DNA of 64,000 bases from an uncultured Alphaproteobacteria bacterium (GTDB lineage: Bacteria > Pseudomonadota > Alphaproteobacteria > HIMB59 > GCA-002718135), in assembly GCA_902628835.1 (NCBI GenBank), contig CACOPD010000001.1, forward strand, positions 62,001 through 126,000. Reading direction: 5' to 3'. The position numbers were made by a program, and so were the translations under genes. Positions within the stretch are counted from its first letter, which is position 1, and the number at the start of each line of letters is the position of its first letter. Below, piece by piece: positions 22,047 to 31,781 of the stretch. Under the pieces are notes generated by a model that did not search any database, had not been told where the DNA came from, and was given only the letters and a program-made list of their open reading frames with translations.

Positions 22047-23267
22047 CTAAATATACTGATCCAGCCAAGAAAAAAAGCTTGAAATTCCTCGTTTTTTTGA
22101 AGATTTAGACTGATTTGCCAAAAAATTAATTTTGAACACATCTTGGCTATACAATATTGATCCAATAACATCGCAAAAATTTGGTTTTTTGAAGTTATTC
22201 TCCAAATTTAATTGATCTAATGGATTAGATACTCTTACACCACTCGCAAAAATTGTTTCAACATACTTTGCAATATTATCCATCATTGCCCCACCACCGG
22301 TTAGAACTACATTGGTTAATTTTTTATTTCTTAAATTATTATCTCTTATTTTTTGCCATATCATCTCTAAAGTTTCTTCAACTCGTGGTCTAATAATAGC
22401 GTTTAAGCTTGATCTAGTTATTTGCTTAAATGTATTTTTATCACCTGAAACAATTGGAATTTCTATTATTTCATGATCGTCGTTGGGCGATGAAACTAAA
22501 GAGCCATATAAAGTTTTTAATCTTTCAGCACTGGAAATATTAGTTGATAAACCTCTTGCTATATCTAATGTAATATTATTACTACCAACACCTATTGCGT
22601 CTCCATACACAAATTTATTATTTTCAAATACTGATATAGAGGATGTTGAATGGCCTAAATCAATACAAATAGTTCCAAGTTCTTTTTCATCTTTTGTTAG
22701 TGATGATAAAGAGGAAGATAATGGAGAAGGAATATAATTATCAATGTTAAGTTTCAATTTTTTAATAACACTCGAAATATTATCTGAATATTTTTTTTGT
22801 ATATTTATTTTATAAAAATTAATTTTGATATTATCTGAATAATTTCCTATTGGTGCATTAAAATATAAGTTATTGTCAATATCATATGAGGTTATATTAT
22901 TAAAAACTTCGAATTTTTCATCTTGATTATTAAAATATTCTGATTGATTAATAATTTTTTTTAAATGTAATTCAGAAATTCTCTCATTTTTTAATTCTAT
23001 TTCTGAGTTGTAGTAATGAGAATTAGAATTCAATAAGGATAAATTTAGATTAATAGAGTTTAATTTGGTTTGAGATTGTTTTTCAGCCTCGTTAACTAAA
23101 GATTTTATTTGATCATGTAAATTTTCAAAATTTAAAATAATATTTTTTTTAATATTATTACTAGGAACACTAACGATAGATAGGATATTAATATTTTCGG
23201 CGTTGTTATAATCAGCAATTACACATGATATTTTTGAATTACCAATATCTAGACCAGCTTTAATCAT
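22047..23267 (-). CDS. ftsA: Cell division protein FtsA (actin-like)
   Basis: Actin-family ATPase that tethers FtsZ filaments to the membrane and activates septal synthesis. The 406 residues contain the phosphate-1 motif GLDIGNSKISCVI (about residues 5-17), the SHS2/1C domain, phosphate-2 TICIDLGHSTSSI and adenosine motif VVLTGGGAMMDNI. The C-terminal GISSFFSWLDQYI looks like the amphipathic membrane-targeting helix. The start overlaps ftsQ by eight bases. Confidence 0.96.
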   Translation of the reverse strand: MIKAGLDIGNSKISCVIADYNNAENINILSIVSVPSNNIKKNIILNFENLHDQIKSLVNEAEKQSQTKLNSINLNLSLLNSNSHYYNSEIELKNERISELHLKKIINQSEYFNNQDEKFEVFNNITSYDIDNNLYFNAPIGNYSDNIKINFYKINIQKKYSDNISSVIKKLKLNIDNYIPSPLSSSLSSLTKDEKELGTICIDLGHSTSSISVFENNKFVYGDAIGVGSNNITLDIARGLSTNISSAERLKTLYGSLVSSPNDDHEIIEIPIVSGDKNTFKQITRSSLNAIIRPRVEETLEMIWQKIRDNNLRNKKLTNVVLTGGGAMMDNIAKYVETIFASGVRVSNPLDQLNLENNFKKPNFCDVIGSILYSQDVFKINFLANQSKSSKKRGISSFFSWLDQYI

Positions 23268-24033
23268 TTAAATTAATCAAGATTGTTTTTTTAGCATCTC
23301 TTAAATCATAGGTTTTTACATTATTAGTTTCCGTTTTGCTAAGTTTATTTTGTATCATAATAAAATTTTGAATAGATTTATTTGGATCTTCTTCTGAAAG
23401 CATTAATTTGACATCGTTATATAAATTTATGTTCCATCTTCTTTTATTGACAAATTCCAAACTCTCAATTTCATATTTTTTTTCAAAATCATTATTTTTT
23501 AAAATATTAATTATTGAATTAGCTTTTAAGTTTGAAGAATTTCCCTTAAAAATTATTAATGAATTATCAAAGAAATCTGTAATGTAAATTTGATCTATAA
23601 TTTTTCCATTTTCATCAAAAAGAAAGTATTTCTCATTAAAAAAATAAATTCCTATTGGTTTATATTCTTCAATCCTAATAAATAGAGTGTTTTTATAATT
23701 TGTATTTAAATATATTTCTTTAACCCAATTATTTTCTTTTATTGAATCATTAATTTGTTCCAATGGTAACAAAAAGATTGAAGACTCCATATATTTTTGT
23801 ACTTTGTTTTCTATAAATTTAGATTCAATTTTCTCTAAGCCTGAAATATTCAATGTTGTAAGTTGATATTGAAAGTTTTCTGAAAAACTTTGAATTATAT
23901 TTTTAGAAATCTCAAATAAATTATTTTTATGAAAATATAATAAAAAAGAAAAAATAATTAAAAATAAGAAAATACAAAAATAAATGAATGATCTGAAATT
24001 TAAAAAATATCTTCTTCTATTAATATTTTTCAT
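23260..24033 (-). CDS. ftsQ: Cell division protein FtsQ
   Basis: Divisome protein of the FtsQLB module. The 257 residues show a short basic cytoplasmic tail, one membrane helix (about residues 12-28), then a POTRA domain (LTTLNISGLEKIESKFIE) and the FtsQ beta domain (WVKEIYLNTNYKNTLFIRIEEYKPIG, given by its key start at about residue 98). Low overall conservation is normal; position between ddl and ftsA settles the call. Confidence 0.93.
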   Translation of the reverse strand: MKNINRRRYFLNFRSFIYFCIFLFLIIFSFLLYFHKNNLFEISKNIIQSFSENFQYQLTTLNISGLEKIESKFIENKVQKYMESSIFLLPLEQINDSIKENNWVKEIYLNTNYKNTLFIRIEEYKPIGIYFFNEKYFLFDENGKIIDQIYITDFFDNSLIIFKGNSSNLKANSIINILKNNDFEKKYEIESLEFVNKRRWNINLYNDVKLMLSEEDPNKSIQNFIMIQNKLSKTETNNVKTYDLRDAKKTILINLND

Positions 24034-24034
24034 A

Positions 24035-24985
24035 CTAATAATTCAAATTTTTGATCAAAATAAAAATAATTTCTGAAAAAGATAAACCTTTATAATTAGC
24101 TTGTTCGGGTAACAGAGATATAGGAGTAAGTCCAGGCTGAGTATTTGTTTCTAAAAAGAAAATTTTATTTTTTTTTGTATCAAAAATAAAATCAGTTCTT
24201 GCAAGTGAATTACAACCTAAGAGTTTATGAGCTTTAGTAGCAAAATTAAGACATTTAGCATAATTTATTTTATTTAACTTAGCTGGCAAAATATGTTTAG
24301 CGTAACCTTTGGAATATTTAGCTTTATAATCAAAGAAATTATTTTTTGATTTTATCTCTGTAACAGCAAGTGCATGAATTTTTTTATCCAATTTAATAGT
24401 TGAAACTGTAAGCTCCCTTCCAGATATATACTCTTCTATTAAAATTTCTTTGTGATTTGTTAGTTTTCTCTTAAATTCTTTTAAATTAGAAATTAGAATA
24501 TCAAATTCTTTTTGATTTTTAATTATTTTTATACCAAAACTTGAACCACTTCTATTAGGCTTAATAACAAATTTTTTTAACTTACTTTTAATAGTAATTA
24601 ACTTCTTCTCATTTAAATCATTTATATTTAAAAGATAATATTTTGGAGACATTAATTTATTTTTAATAATTTGTTTCTTAGATGCAGATTTATTAAAACA
24701 TAGATTAGATGATTTAATATTAGAATGAGAAAAAGGAATTTTATTTTTTTTTAAAATTTTTTGAATTTGTCCATCTTCACCAAAAGGTCCATGTAAAGCA
24801 TTGATACAAATAAAATTTTTATAATTAATTATTTTTTTATGAAAGTTTTTTGGATTAACTCTTAATGTCTTAAACTTTAATTTATTTTGATTAAGAATTT
24901 TTTGAATTTCTCTAGATGTTAATAAAGATACATCATGCTCTTCATTATTACCACCTTCTAAAATTAAAATTTTTTTATTACTCAC
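24035..24985 (-). CDS. ddl: D-alanine--D-alanine ligase
   Basis: ATP-grasp enzyme making the D-Ala-D-Ala dipeptide for peptidoglycan. The 316 residues contain EGGNNEEHDVSLLTSREI, the HGPFGEDG segment, the ATP-grasp VIKPNRSGSSFG and the metal-binding FLETNTQPGLTP. Lies between murB (8-bp overlap) and ftsQ (1-bp gap), as in the classical dcw order. Confidence 0.96.
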   Translation of the reverse strand: MSNKKILILEGGNNEEHDVSLLTSREIQKILNQNKLKFKTLRVNPKNFHKKIINYKNFICINALHGPFGEDGQIQKILKKNKIPFSHSNIKSSNLCFNKSASKKQIIKNKLMSPKYYLLNINDLNEKKLITIKSKLKKFVIKPNRSGSSFGIKIIKNQKEFDILISNLKEFKRKLTNHKEILIEEYISGRELTVSTIKLDKKIHALAVTEIKSKNNFFDYKAKYSKGYAKHILPAKLNKINYAKCLNFATKAHKLLGCNSLARTDFIFDTKKNKIFFLETNTQPGLTPISLLPEQANYKGLSFSEIIFILIKNLNY

Positions 24986-25871
24986 CTATTATTTTTACCT
25001 CCCATTCCAATTTTACATTGAATTTAGCATATACTTTCTCAACAATACTTTTACCTAGATTTTCTATATCAGTTGCTGAAGCACTTCCCCTATTAATTAA
25101 AAAATTTGCATGCTTATCACTCACATATGCATCTCCAAAATTGTTACCTTTACATCCTGCTTCCTCAATTAGTTTTGCCGCATAAAGATTTTCAGGATTT
25201 TTAAAAGTACTACCAGAAGTTTTATTTTTAATTGGTTGAGATTCTAAACGTTTATTCTTTATTTCATTAATCTTATCTTTAATTAAATTTTGATCTCCAT
25301 AATTAAAATTAAATATAGCTTTTGTAACTATATCTGTATTATTTATTTTTGAAGATCGATATTTTAGATTTAGTTTATCTTTTGTAATTATTTTTCTTTG
25401 ACCAAAATTATCACATATTTCTATACTATTTATAACATCTACAGTTTCCGAACCATAACAGCCAGCATTCATTTTAACTGCTCCACCTATTGATCCTGGG
25501 ATACCACTATAAAATTCAAAACCCTGTATATTTTGTCTCAATGCATAATTTGATAAATTAATATCTAAAATACTAGCACCAACTTCAAGTTTGTTATCAT
25601 TAATATTAATAGTATTAAAACCTTTACCTAATTTTATAAGAGTTCCACTATAACCATTATCTCTTATTAAAAGATTTGAACCTGAACCAATAATGTAAAA
25701 ATTTTCATTATTTATTTCATTTAGTATAATTTCTAACTCTAAATTATCTTCAACTATAGCAAAAATTTTTGCATTACCTCCAGTTCTGAACCAAGTATGT
25801 TTTGCAGCATTATAATCCAAGTAAATTTTACTTTTGAGTTTATCAGCTAGTTCTAGAATTTTTTTAGACAT
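24978..25871 (-). CDS. murB: UDP-N-acetylenolpyruvylglucosamine reductase
   Basis: FAD- and NADPH-dependent reduction producing UDP-MurNAc. The 297-residue protein has the FAD-binding HTWFRTGGNA and YIIGSGSNLLI, GSIGGAVKMNAGCYG, and the catalytic SGSTFKNP, where the serine protonates the product. This is the short type II form. The start overlaps the murC stop by one base. Confidence 0.96.
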   Translation of the reverse strand: MSKKILELADKLKSKIYLDYNAAKHTWFRTGGNAKIFAIVEDNLELEIILNEINNENFYIIGSGSNLLIRDNGYSGTLIKLGKGFNTININDNKLEVGASILDINLSNYALRQNIQGFEFYSGIPGSIGGAVKMNAGCYGSETVDVINSIEICDNFGQRKIITKDKLNLKYRSSKINNTDIVTKAIFNFNYGDQNLIKDKINEIKNKRLESQPIKNKTSGSTFKNPENLYAAKLIEEAGCKGNNFGDAYVSDKHANFLINRGSASATDIENLGKSIVEKVYAKFNVKLEWEVKIIGE

Positions 25872-27241
25872 TAGCTATTTAAATAATTTTTTGCAATATT
25901 TGATATTGAGCCCGCACCCATAAAAACAATGGTATTTTGATTGATTGTATAAGGCTTTATTAATTTATTTAAATCACCTATATTTTTTAAATATATGGTA
26001 TTTTTATTTTTTTTTAATATTTTAGAAAATAAATCTTTTGAAGTTGCGCCTTTGATAATCTTTTCTCCAGCTGAATACGTATCTAATAAAAATAAATAAT
26101 CACACTTAGATAAAACTTTTATAAACTCTTTAATAAGTATTTTAGTTCTAGTATATCTGTGTGGTTGAAAAACAACTATTACTTTATTTTTTAAACTTTT
26201 AGCTGCGCTTAATGTAGCTGCAATTTCTGTTGGATGATGTGCATAATCATCATACACAAAGGACTTATTTTTTTTTCCAATAAATGAGAACCTTCTTTTT
26301 ACACCTACATAATTAATCAACGCGTTATTAATATCTTTATTTTTAATTCCATTCAGTTTGGCTGCAACAATACTTGCTGTTGCATTTAAAATATTGTGAC
26401 TGCCGATTGCATTTATTGTAAATTTATAATTAGAAGAATGAGTAATTTTATTTTTAATTTTTAATTTAAAGGATGTTTTTAGTTTGTTTTGTATAATATC
26501 AAAGATTAATACGTCTGCCTTTTTATTTTTTATTGAATAAGTTAAAATATTTCTAGTTTTTATTTTGTTAATTAATAGTTTTAGATTCTTATCATCGTAA
26601 CACATTATTGTAGTTCCATAAAACGGAAGAAGATTTATAAATTTTTCAAAGGCATTAATTAAATTTTTCTTTGATTTATAAAAATCCATGTGTTCAATAT
26701 CTAAATTAGTAATTATTGATATTTGATGTGGGAGTTTTAAAAAGCTGCCATCACTTTCGTCAGCTTCAACAATCATCCACTCCCCTTTTCCATAGCGATT
26801 ATTGTTAGAAAAAGAATTTATAATACCACCATTAACAATAGTAGGATCTAAACCTGCTTCATTAAAAATATTTCCTACCAAACTAGTAGTAGTAGTTTTT
26901 CCGTGAGATCCAGCTATGGCAATAGATTTTTTATTTTTCATTAATTCTGCAAGCATATCAGCTCGAGAAAGAACAGGGATTTTTTTGATATATGCCTCTT
27001 TTATTTCAGGATTATTTTTTTTAATAGCTGATGAATAAACAATGGCATGAGCATTTTTAATATTTTTTTTATTATGTCCTAAAAAAAATTTTATACCTTT
27101 TTTCTTTAATCTTTTTGTATTATCGTTTATTGATATATCACTACCCTGGATCGAATATCCTTTATCTAACATTAATTCTGCAATACCAGACATCCCTATT
27201 CCTGAAATACCTATAAAATGAATTTTAGTATTAATTTTCAT
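25871..27241 (-). CDS. murC: UDP-N-acetylmuramate--L-alanine ligase
   Basis: Mur ligase adding L-Ala to UDP-MurNAc. The 456 residues start with the Rossmann segment HFIGISGIGMSGIAELM, followed by the ATP-binding AGSHGKTTTTSLVG (about residues 111-124), EADESDGSFL, and YDDYAHHPTEI in the C-terminal half, the standard Mur ligase order. Overlaps murG by 11 bp. Confidence 0.97.
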   Translation of the reverse strand: MKINTKIHFIGISGIGMSGIAELMLDKGYSIQGSDISINDNTKRLKKKGIKFFLGHNKKNIKNAHAIVYSSAIKKNNPEIKEAYIKKIPVLSRADMLAELMKNKKSIAIAGSHGKTTTTSLVGNIFNEAGLDPTIVNGGIINSFSNNNRYGKGEWMIVEADESDGSFLKLPHQISIITNLDIEHMDFYKSKKNLINAFEKFINLLPFYGTTIMCYDDKNLKLLINKIKTRNILTYSIKNKKADVLIFDIIQNKLKTSFKLKIKNKITHSSNYKFTINAIGSHNILNATASIVAAKLNGIKNKDINNALINYVGVKRRFSFIGKKNKSFVYDDYAHHPTEIAATLSAAKSLKNKVIVVFQPHRYTRTKILIKEFIKVLSKCDYLFLLDTYSAGEKIIKGATSKDLFSKILKKNKNTIYLKNIGDLNKLIKPYTINQNTIVFMGAGSISNIAKNYLNS

Positions 27242-28316
27242 TTAGTATTAATTTATAAATTAAAGTGTTACAGTTTTTAACTTTAATCATATCAAATTTT
27301 TTATTCATTGATTCTAATTTTTTTGGATTACTATATGTTTCATAAATATATTTTTTTGCTTTGTCTAAATCATCATTATTTTGATCAAAAATTATGGCTA
27401 AGTCATGTTTAGCTAATATTTCAGCATTAAAAAATTGATGTTTATCTTTTGAAGAAGGTAAAGGAATTAATATCGAGGGAAGTTTAAAGTGAATTAAATC
27501 AACAATTGTTCCTGCTCCAGCTCTGCATATTGCTAAATTAGCATTAGCTAGTATTTCATCTACATTAATAAAAAAATCTTTCAAAATTATTGGTGATTTA
27601 ATATTTTGTAATTCTGCTTCATATTTTTTTATCAAATGTTTAGAACACTGAAATATAAATTTAGCTTTTATAATTTTTTCGTCATCTATAATTTTAATTA
27701 GATTTGTTGCAAAATTTGATACAAATTCTGATCCTTGACTGCCGCCAGAAATAAAAATTGTAAAGTTACTCTCAGAATTTTTATTGCTTATATTATTATT
27801 TTTTTGAAAATTTTTTTCTGGAGAACCAACTACAAATATTTTATCTTTAAACTTTGAATTGATTTTAGATTTAATATCAAAATTTAAAAATAATTTATTT
27901 GAAAATTTCAAAAAAAATTTATTCGTTCTTCCTATTATTGAATTTTGTTCATGTATATAAAGTTTAACTTTATAAATTGGTTTAAATAACATACATGATA
28001 ACATTGGAGAAAACGAAGCATAACTTCCAAAGGAAATAGAATGGGATGGTTTTAATAAAAATATAATAATGAATGATTGAATTAATCCTAATAAAATTTG
28101 AAATATGCCAAAGATTTTAAATATTAGGTTTCCATTCAAATTTGACGAGCTAATTATATAAATTTTTCCATTATAATTTTCAAAATATTTATAACCTCTT
28201 TTGTCAGTTATAATTGAGCAATTTATATTTTTAACGGACAAATAATTGGCAAAATTTTTTGCTGGTATAACATGTCCCCCTGTTCCTCCTGTAATTAGTA
28301 AAAAATTTTCTTTCAT
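27231..28316 (-). CDS. murG: UDP-GlcNAc:lipid I GlcNAc-transferase
   Basis: GT-B glycosyltransferase on the inner face of the inner membrane that converts lipid I to lipid II. The 361 residues include the glycine-rich N-terminal loop ITGGTGGHVIPA (about residues 8-19), FISGGSQGSEFV at the second domain and ICRAGAGTIVDLIHFKLPSILIP, in which the donor UDP-GlcNAc binds. Overlaps ftsW by four bases. Confidence 0.96.
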   Translation of the reverse strand: MKENFLLITGGTGGHVIPAKNFANYLSVKNINCSIITDKRGYKYFENYNGKIYIISSSNLNGNLIFKIFGIFQILLGLIQSFIIIFLLKPSHSISFGSYASFSPMLSCMLFKPIYKVKLYIHEQNSIIGRTNKFFLKFSNKLFLNFDIKSKINSKFKDKIFVVGSPEKNFQKNNNISNKNSESNFTIFISGGSQGSEFVSNFATNLIKIIDDEKIIKAKFIFQCSKHLIKKYEAELQNIKSPIILKDFFINVDEILANANLAICRAGAGTIVDLIHFKLPSILIPLPSSKDKHQFFNAEILAKHDLAIIFDQNNDDLDKAKKYIYETYSNPKKLESMNKKFDMIKVKNCNTLIYKLILNEN

Positions 28317-29374
28317 AATTCTTCATTTTTTTTGTTTGTAAGAGATAATAAAAAACCAAATAAAATTGCTATTGATATCATGGAAGAACCTCCATAACTT
28401 ACAAATGGCAGTGTCATACCCTTTGTTGGTATAAGGCCAAGCGAGCTAAAGATATTAATTAAGCATTGTAATCCAAATGAGCAAATTAAACCGCTAATTG
28501 CTATAATTTTATATGGATCTTCAAGCTGTAGAACTTTTAATAAGCTTCTTATTATAATAGATAGAATTATAAAAATAATTATTAAACAAAAAATAAATCC
28601 TAATTCTTCTCCAGCAACAGCAAAAATAAAATCAGTGTTAGCATCAGGAATTTTTTCTTTTAAAATACCTTGCCCTGGACCCTTTCCAAGTAGCCCGCCA
28701 TTTTTGAAAGCTTGAATACTTAAATCTATTTGGTATGTATCAGTCCCACCTAATCCACCAAGAAATGAATTAATTCTTGATTGAACATGATCAAAAATAA
28801 AATAAGAAAAAATTGAAATTCCTAATATAAATAAAAATGCAACTATAACTAAAAAAATTGATAAACCAGCAACGAATAACTGGCAAAAAAAAGTTGCTGA
28901 CAGTAAAACTGTCATTCCCAAATCTGGCTGCATAAGTATTAAAGACAAAAGCAAGAAGAAAAAAACAAACAGTAAAGGTAAATAAAATTTTTTATCTTCT
29001 ATAGATTTACTTATACACCATGCAGTCAATATAACAAAAATAGGCTTAATTATCTCTGAAGGTTGAAGTGTAAAGTTAAATATTTGAAACCATCTCTTAG
29101 CGCCTTTAACTTCATAATCTAAAAAAAGTATTAGCAGTATTATTATTAATAAAATAATAAATGAAAATAATGAAATTCTTCTTATATTTTTACTATCTAA
29201 GTCTGATAACGCAATAAGTAAGAAAACTGAAAAAAGAAAAAAAATAGAGTGTCTATTTATGGATAAATTTTCATCCATGGAAAATGAAAGTATTAATCCC
29301 GTAAAACCCAATGAAAATATTAATATAATGTTAATTCTATCAATTGAATTCCACCAATTCTTTAAATATTCCAT
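28313..29374 (-). CDS. ftsW: Septal peptidoglycan glycosyltransferase FtsW (SEDS family)
   Basis: Polymerises lipid II at the septum together with FtsI. The 353 residues form about ten membrane helices. SEDS hallmarks are seen: LQPSEIIKP (conserved near the catalytic pocket), MQPDLGMTV, LLGKGPGQG, and the C-terminal IPTKGMTLPFVSYGGSSM. It is FtsW rather than RodA because it sits in the dcw cluster between murD and murG. Confidence 0.95.
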   Translation of the reverse strand: MEYLKNWWNSIDRINIILIFSLGFTGLILSFSMDENLSINRHSIFFLFSVFLLIALSDLDSKNIRRISLFSFIILLIIILLILFLDYEVKGAKRWFQIFNFTLQPSEIIKPIFVILTAWCISKSIEDKKFYLPLLFVFFFLLLSLILMQPDLGMTVLLSATFFCQLFVAGLSIFLVIVAFLFILGISIFSYFIFDHVQSRINSFLGGLGGTDTYQIDLSIQAFKNGGLLGKGPGQGILKEKIPDANTDFIFAVAGEELGFIFCLIIIFIILSIIIRSLLKVLQLEDPYKIIAISGLICSFGLQCLINIFSSLGLIPTKGMTLPFVSYGGSSMISIAILFGFLLSLTNKKNEEL

Positions 29375-29376
29375 GA

Positions 29377-30693
29377 TTAATTTATATAATTTTTAATTAA
29401 TTTATTAAAATGTATGCCTCTTTCTTCAAAATTTTTGTATTGATCATAAGAGGCACATGCAGGAGCGAACAATATAGTTGATTGATTTGAATTTTTTTTA
29501 ATATCCTTGAAGGTTTCTTTGATAACTGATTTTAAATTTGCCAATTTTTTAACAACTAATTCTTTTTTTAATTTTTTTTCAATGAAATTTCCTGATTTTC
29601 CGTAAGTATATACACAGCTAATTTTATTTTTATATTTTAGAAGAATTTCAAAATTTTTTTCTTTAGCTATGCCTCCTAAGATTAGGTAAATATTATTATA
29701 ATTTACAACTGAATTTATTGTTGAATTTAAATTAGTAGATTTACTATTATTTACTATTTTTAATTTATTATTTGTAAAAATTGTAGATGATCTAAATGGC
29801 AGACCCTTAAATGTTTTAATAACCTTAAGAAAATTAGATTCTGGAATTTTTAATATTTTGCTACATATGTATGCTATTAAAATATTTTGAATATTAAAAT
29901 TACCTTCTAAATCTTTTGAGATATTTTTTATAAATAATTTTTTGTTTTTTTTGAAGTAATTATCTAGAATATAATCATTGTTAGCGAAACAATCAGCTGA
30001 TTTATCGACTAAAGAAAAACTAATTTTATTTTTAATTTTTTTTTGATTAAATATCTTTCTTGAATAAATATCATCAATTGATAACAAATTAATTCCATTT
30101 TTAGTAATAATATTTTTCTTCTGACTAACATAATCACTAATACCTTTGTACCTATCTAAATGATCACCAGATAAATTTGTTATTACTGATATTCTACTAT
30201 CAAGTGACTTAACTGTTTCTAATTGAAAAGAACTTAATTCGATAACATGAACTTTATATTTTTTTTTAAGAAGAAAAGCATTGCATAATGATTCTCCAAT
30301 ATTGCCCCCAACAAATGTTTTAATATTATTTTTTTTTAAAATGTCTCCTATTAATTTGGTTGTTGTTGATTTCCCATTTGTGCCAGTAATAGCTACAATC
30401 TTTTGATTTGTTAAATTCGAAATATATAAATTTAAATCTCTATTTACTTTTTTAGATATATTTTTTCTTTTAAATTTTTTTTGTCTTAAAGATATTCCTG
30501 GGCTAACAAAAATTTTTTTAAAATCATTCAAATTATCTTTTTTTATATTAAAAAAATAATCTTTATTGTAATTTTTTTTTATAGCCTTTCTTACTATTGG
30601 ATTATCATCCCACATCTTAAATTTTATTTTTTTATTTTCAAAATAATTTACTATAGAAAGTCCTGATTTTTGAATTCCATAAATTAAATACAT
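29377..30693 (-). CDS. murD: UDP-N-acetylmuramoyl-L-alanine--D-glutamate ligase
   Basis: Mur ligase adding D-Glu. From the ATG at 30693 (MYLIYGIQKSG) the protein has 438 residues, the usual length, with the ATP loop AITGTNGKSTTTKLIGD, SSFQLETV and ITNLSGDHLDRY. An in-frame extension upstream lies inside mraY and has no homology; the chosen ATG overlaps the mraY stop (TAATG), a junction type common here. Confidence 0.94.
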   Translation of the reverse strand: MYLIYGIQKSGLSIVNYFENKKIKFKMWDDNPIVRKAIKKNYNKDYFFNIKKDNLNDFKKIFVSPGISLRQKKFKRKNISKKVNRDLNLYISNLTNQKIVAITGTNGKSTTTKLIGDILKKNNIKTFVGGNIGESLCNAFLLKKKYKVHVIELSSFQLETVKSLDSRISVITNLSGDHLDRYKGISDYVSQKKNIITKNGINLLSIDDIYSRKIFNQKKIKNKISFSLVDKSADCFANNDYILDNYFKKNKKLFIKNISKDLEGNFNIQNILIAYICSKILKIPESNFLKVIKTFKGLPFRSSTIFTNNKLKIVNNSKSTNLNSTINSVVNYNNIYLILGGIAKEKNFEILLKYKNKISCVYTYGKSGNFIEKKLKKELVVKKLANLKSVIKETFKDIKKNSNQSTILFAPACASYDQYKNFEERGIHFNKLIKNYIN

Positions 30694-31781
30694 TATCTTA
30701 TTCTTAAAGTTGCAAGACCTATCAAAGCTAATACAATAGTAATTATCCAAAAACGAATAACTATTGTTGACTCAGGCCATCCCTTTTTTTCAAAATGATG
30801 ATGCAGTGGAGCCATTAAAAAAACCCTTTTTCCTGTCATTTTAAAAATGAATACTTGGATTACTACAGACAAGGTTTCTAGAACAAATAAACCTCCTATT
30901 ATTGCAAGAAGAATTTCATGTTTGCATATTATTGCTACTGAGCCTAAAGAGCCGCCTAATGCTAAAGATCCTGTATCACCCATAAAAACTTTAGCAGGTG
31001 GTGCGTTAAACCAAAGAAAACCTAAAGCGGCTCCAATTAAAGAACCACAAAAAACTGCTAATTCACCGGTTCCAGGAATATATTGGATAAGTAAATAATT
31101 AGAAAAAACTATATTACCTGAAACATACGCTATGAAAGCAAAAGACATAGCAACTATCATTACAGGGACAATTGCTAAACCATCAAGTCCATCAGTTAGA
31201 TTTACTGCATTAGCTGATCCAATAATTATAAATATAGAAATTAGAAAATAAAATATTCCAAAATCTATAATTAAATTTTTAAAGAAAGGAAATGTCATAG
31301 ATTTGCTTATACTTGGATCTAAATTGATAAGAATTAAATATGTAATGAAAAAAGAAAAAATGATTTGAAATATAATTCTTATTTTTGATGAAATACCCTT
31401 ACTTGTATTTGATTTGATTTTACTGTAGTCATCTGCAAAACCAATAGATCCAAAAATTAAAATAGTTAAAAGTAAAATCCATATAAAAATATTTTGTAAA
31501 TCAGCCCAAATAATTGTTGAAACAAAAACACTTAGAATAATCAACAGGCCACCCATTGTAGGAGTACCTTTTTTTGCAATTATATGTGACTCTGGACCAT
31601 CATCTCTTATTGGCTGGCCAGTTGGCTGAACATTTGATAATTTGTTAATAACATAATTTCCAAATATGAGAGAAAAAAATAATCCAGTAAGAATAGAGGC
31701 GCCAGTTCTAAATGTAATATAACTAAAAATATTTAGAAAACTAAATAAAGATTGGTATTCAAAGGCCAAATATTTAATCAA
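30693..31781 (-). CDS. mraY: Phospho-N-acetylmuramoyl-pentapeptide transferase
   Basis: Integral membrane enzyme that makes lipid I from UDP-MurNAc-pentapeptide and undecaprenyl phosphate. The 362 residues form about ten helices and carry the cytoplasmic-loop signatures GTPTMGGL, FADDYSKI, NLTDGLDGLA, FMGDTGSLALG and APLHHHFEKKGWPE. Overlaps murF by four bases. Confidence 0.97.
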   Translation of the reverse strand: MIKYLAFEYQSLFSFLNIFSYITFRTGASILTGLFFSLIFGNYVINKLSNVQPTGQPIRDDGPESHIIAKKGTPTMGGLLIILSVFVSTIIWADLQNIFIWILLLTILIFGSIGFADDYSKIKSNTSKGISSKIRIIFQIIFSFFITYLILINLDPSISKSMTFPFFKNLIIDFGIFYFLISIFIIIGSANAVNLTDGLDGLAIVPVMIVAMSFAFIAYVSGNIVFSNYLLIQYIPGTGELAVFCGSLIGAALGFLWFNAPPAKVFMGDTGSLALGGSLGSVAIICKHEILLAIIGGLFVLETLSVVIQVFIFKMTGKRVFLMAPLHHHFEKKGWPESTIVIRFWIITIVLALIGLATLRIR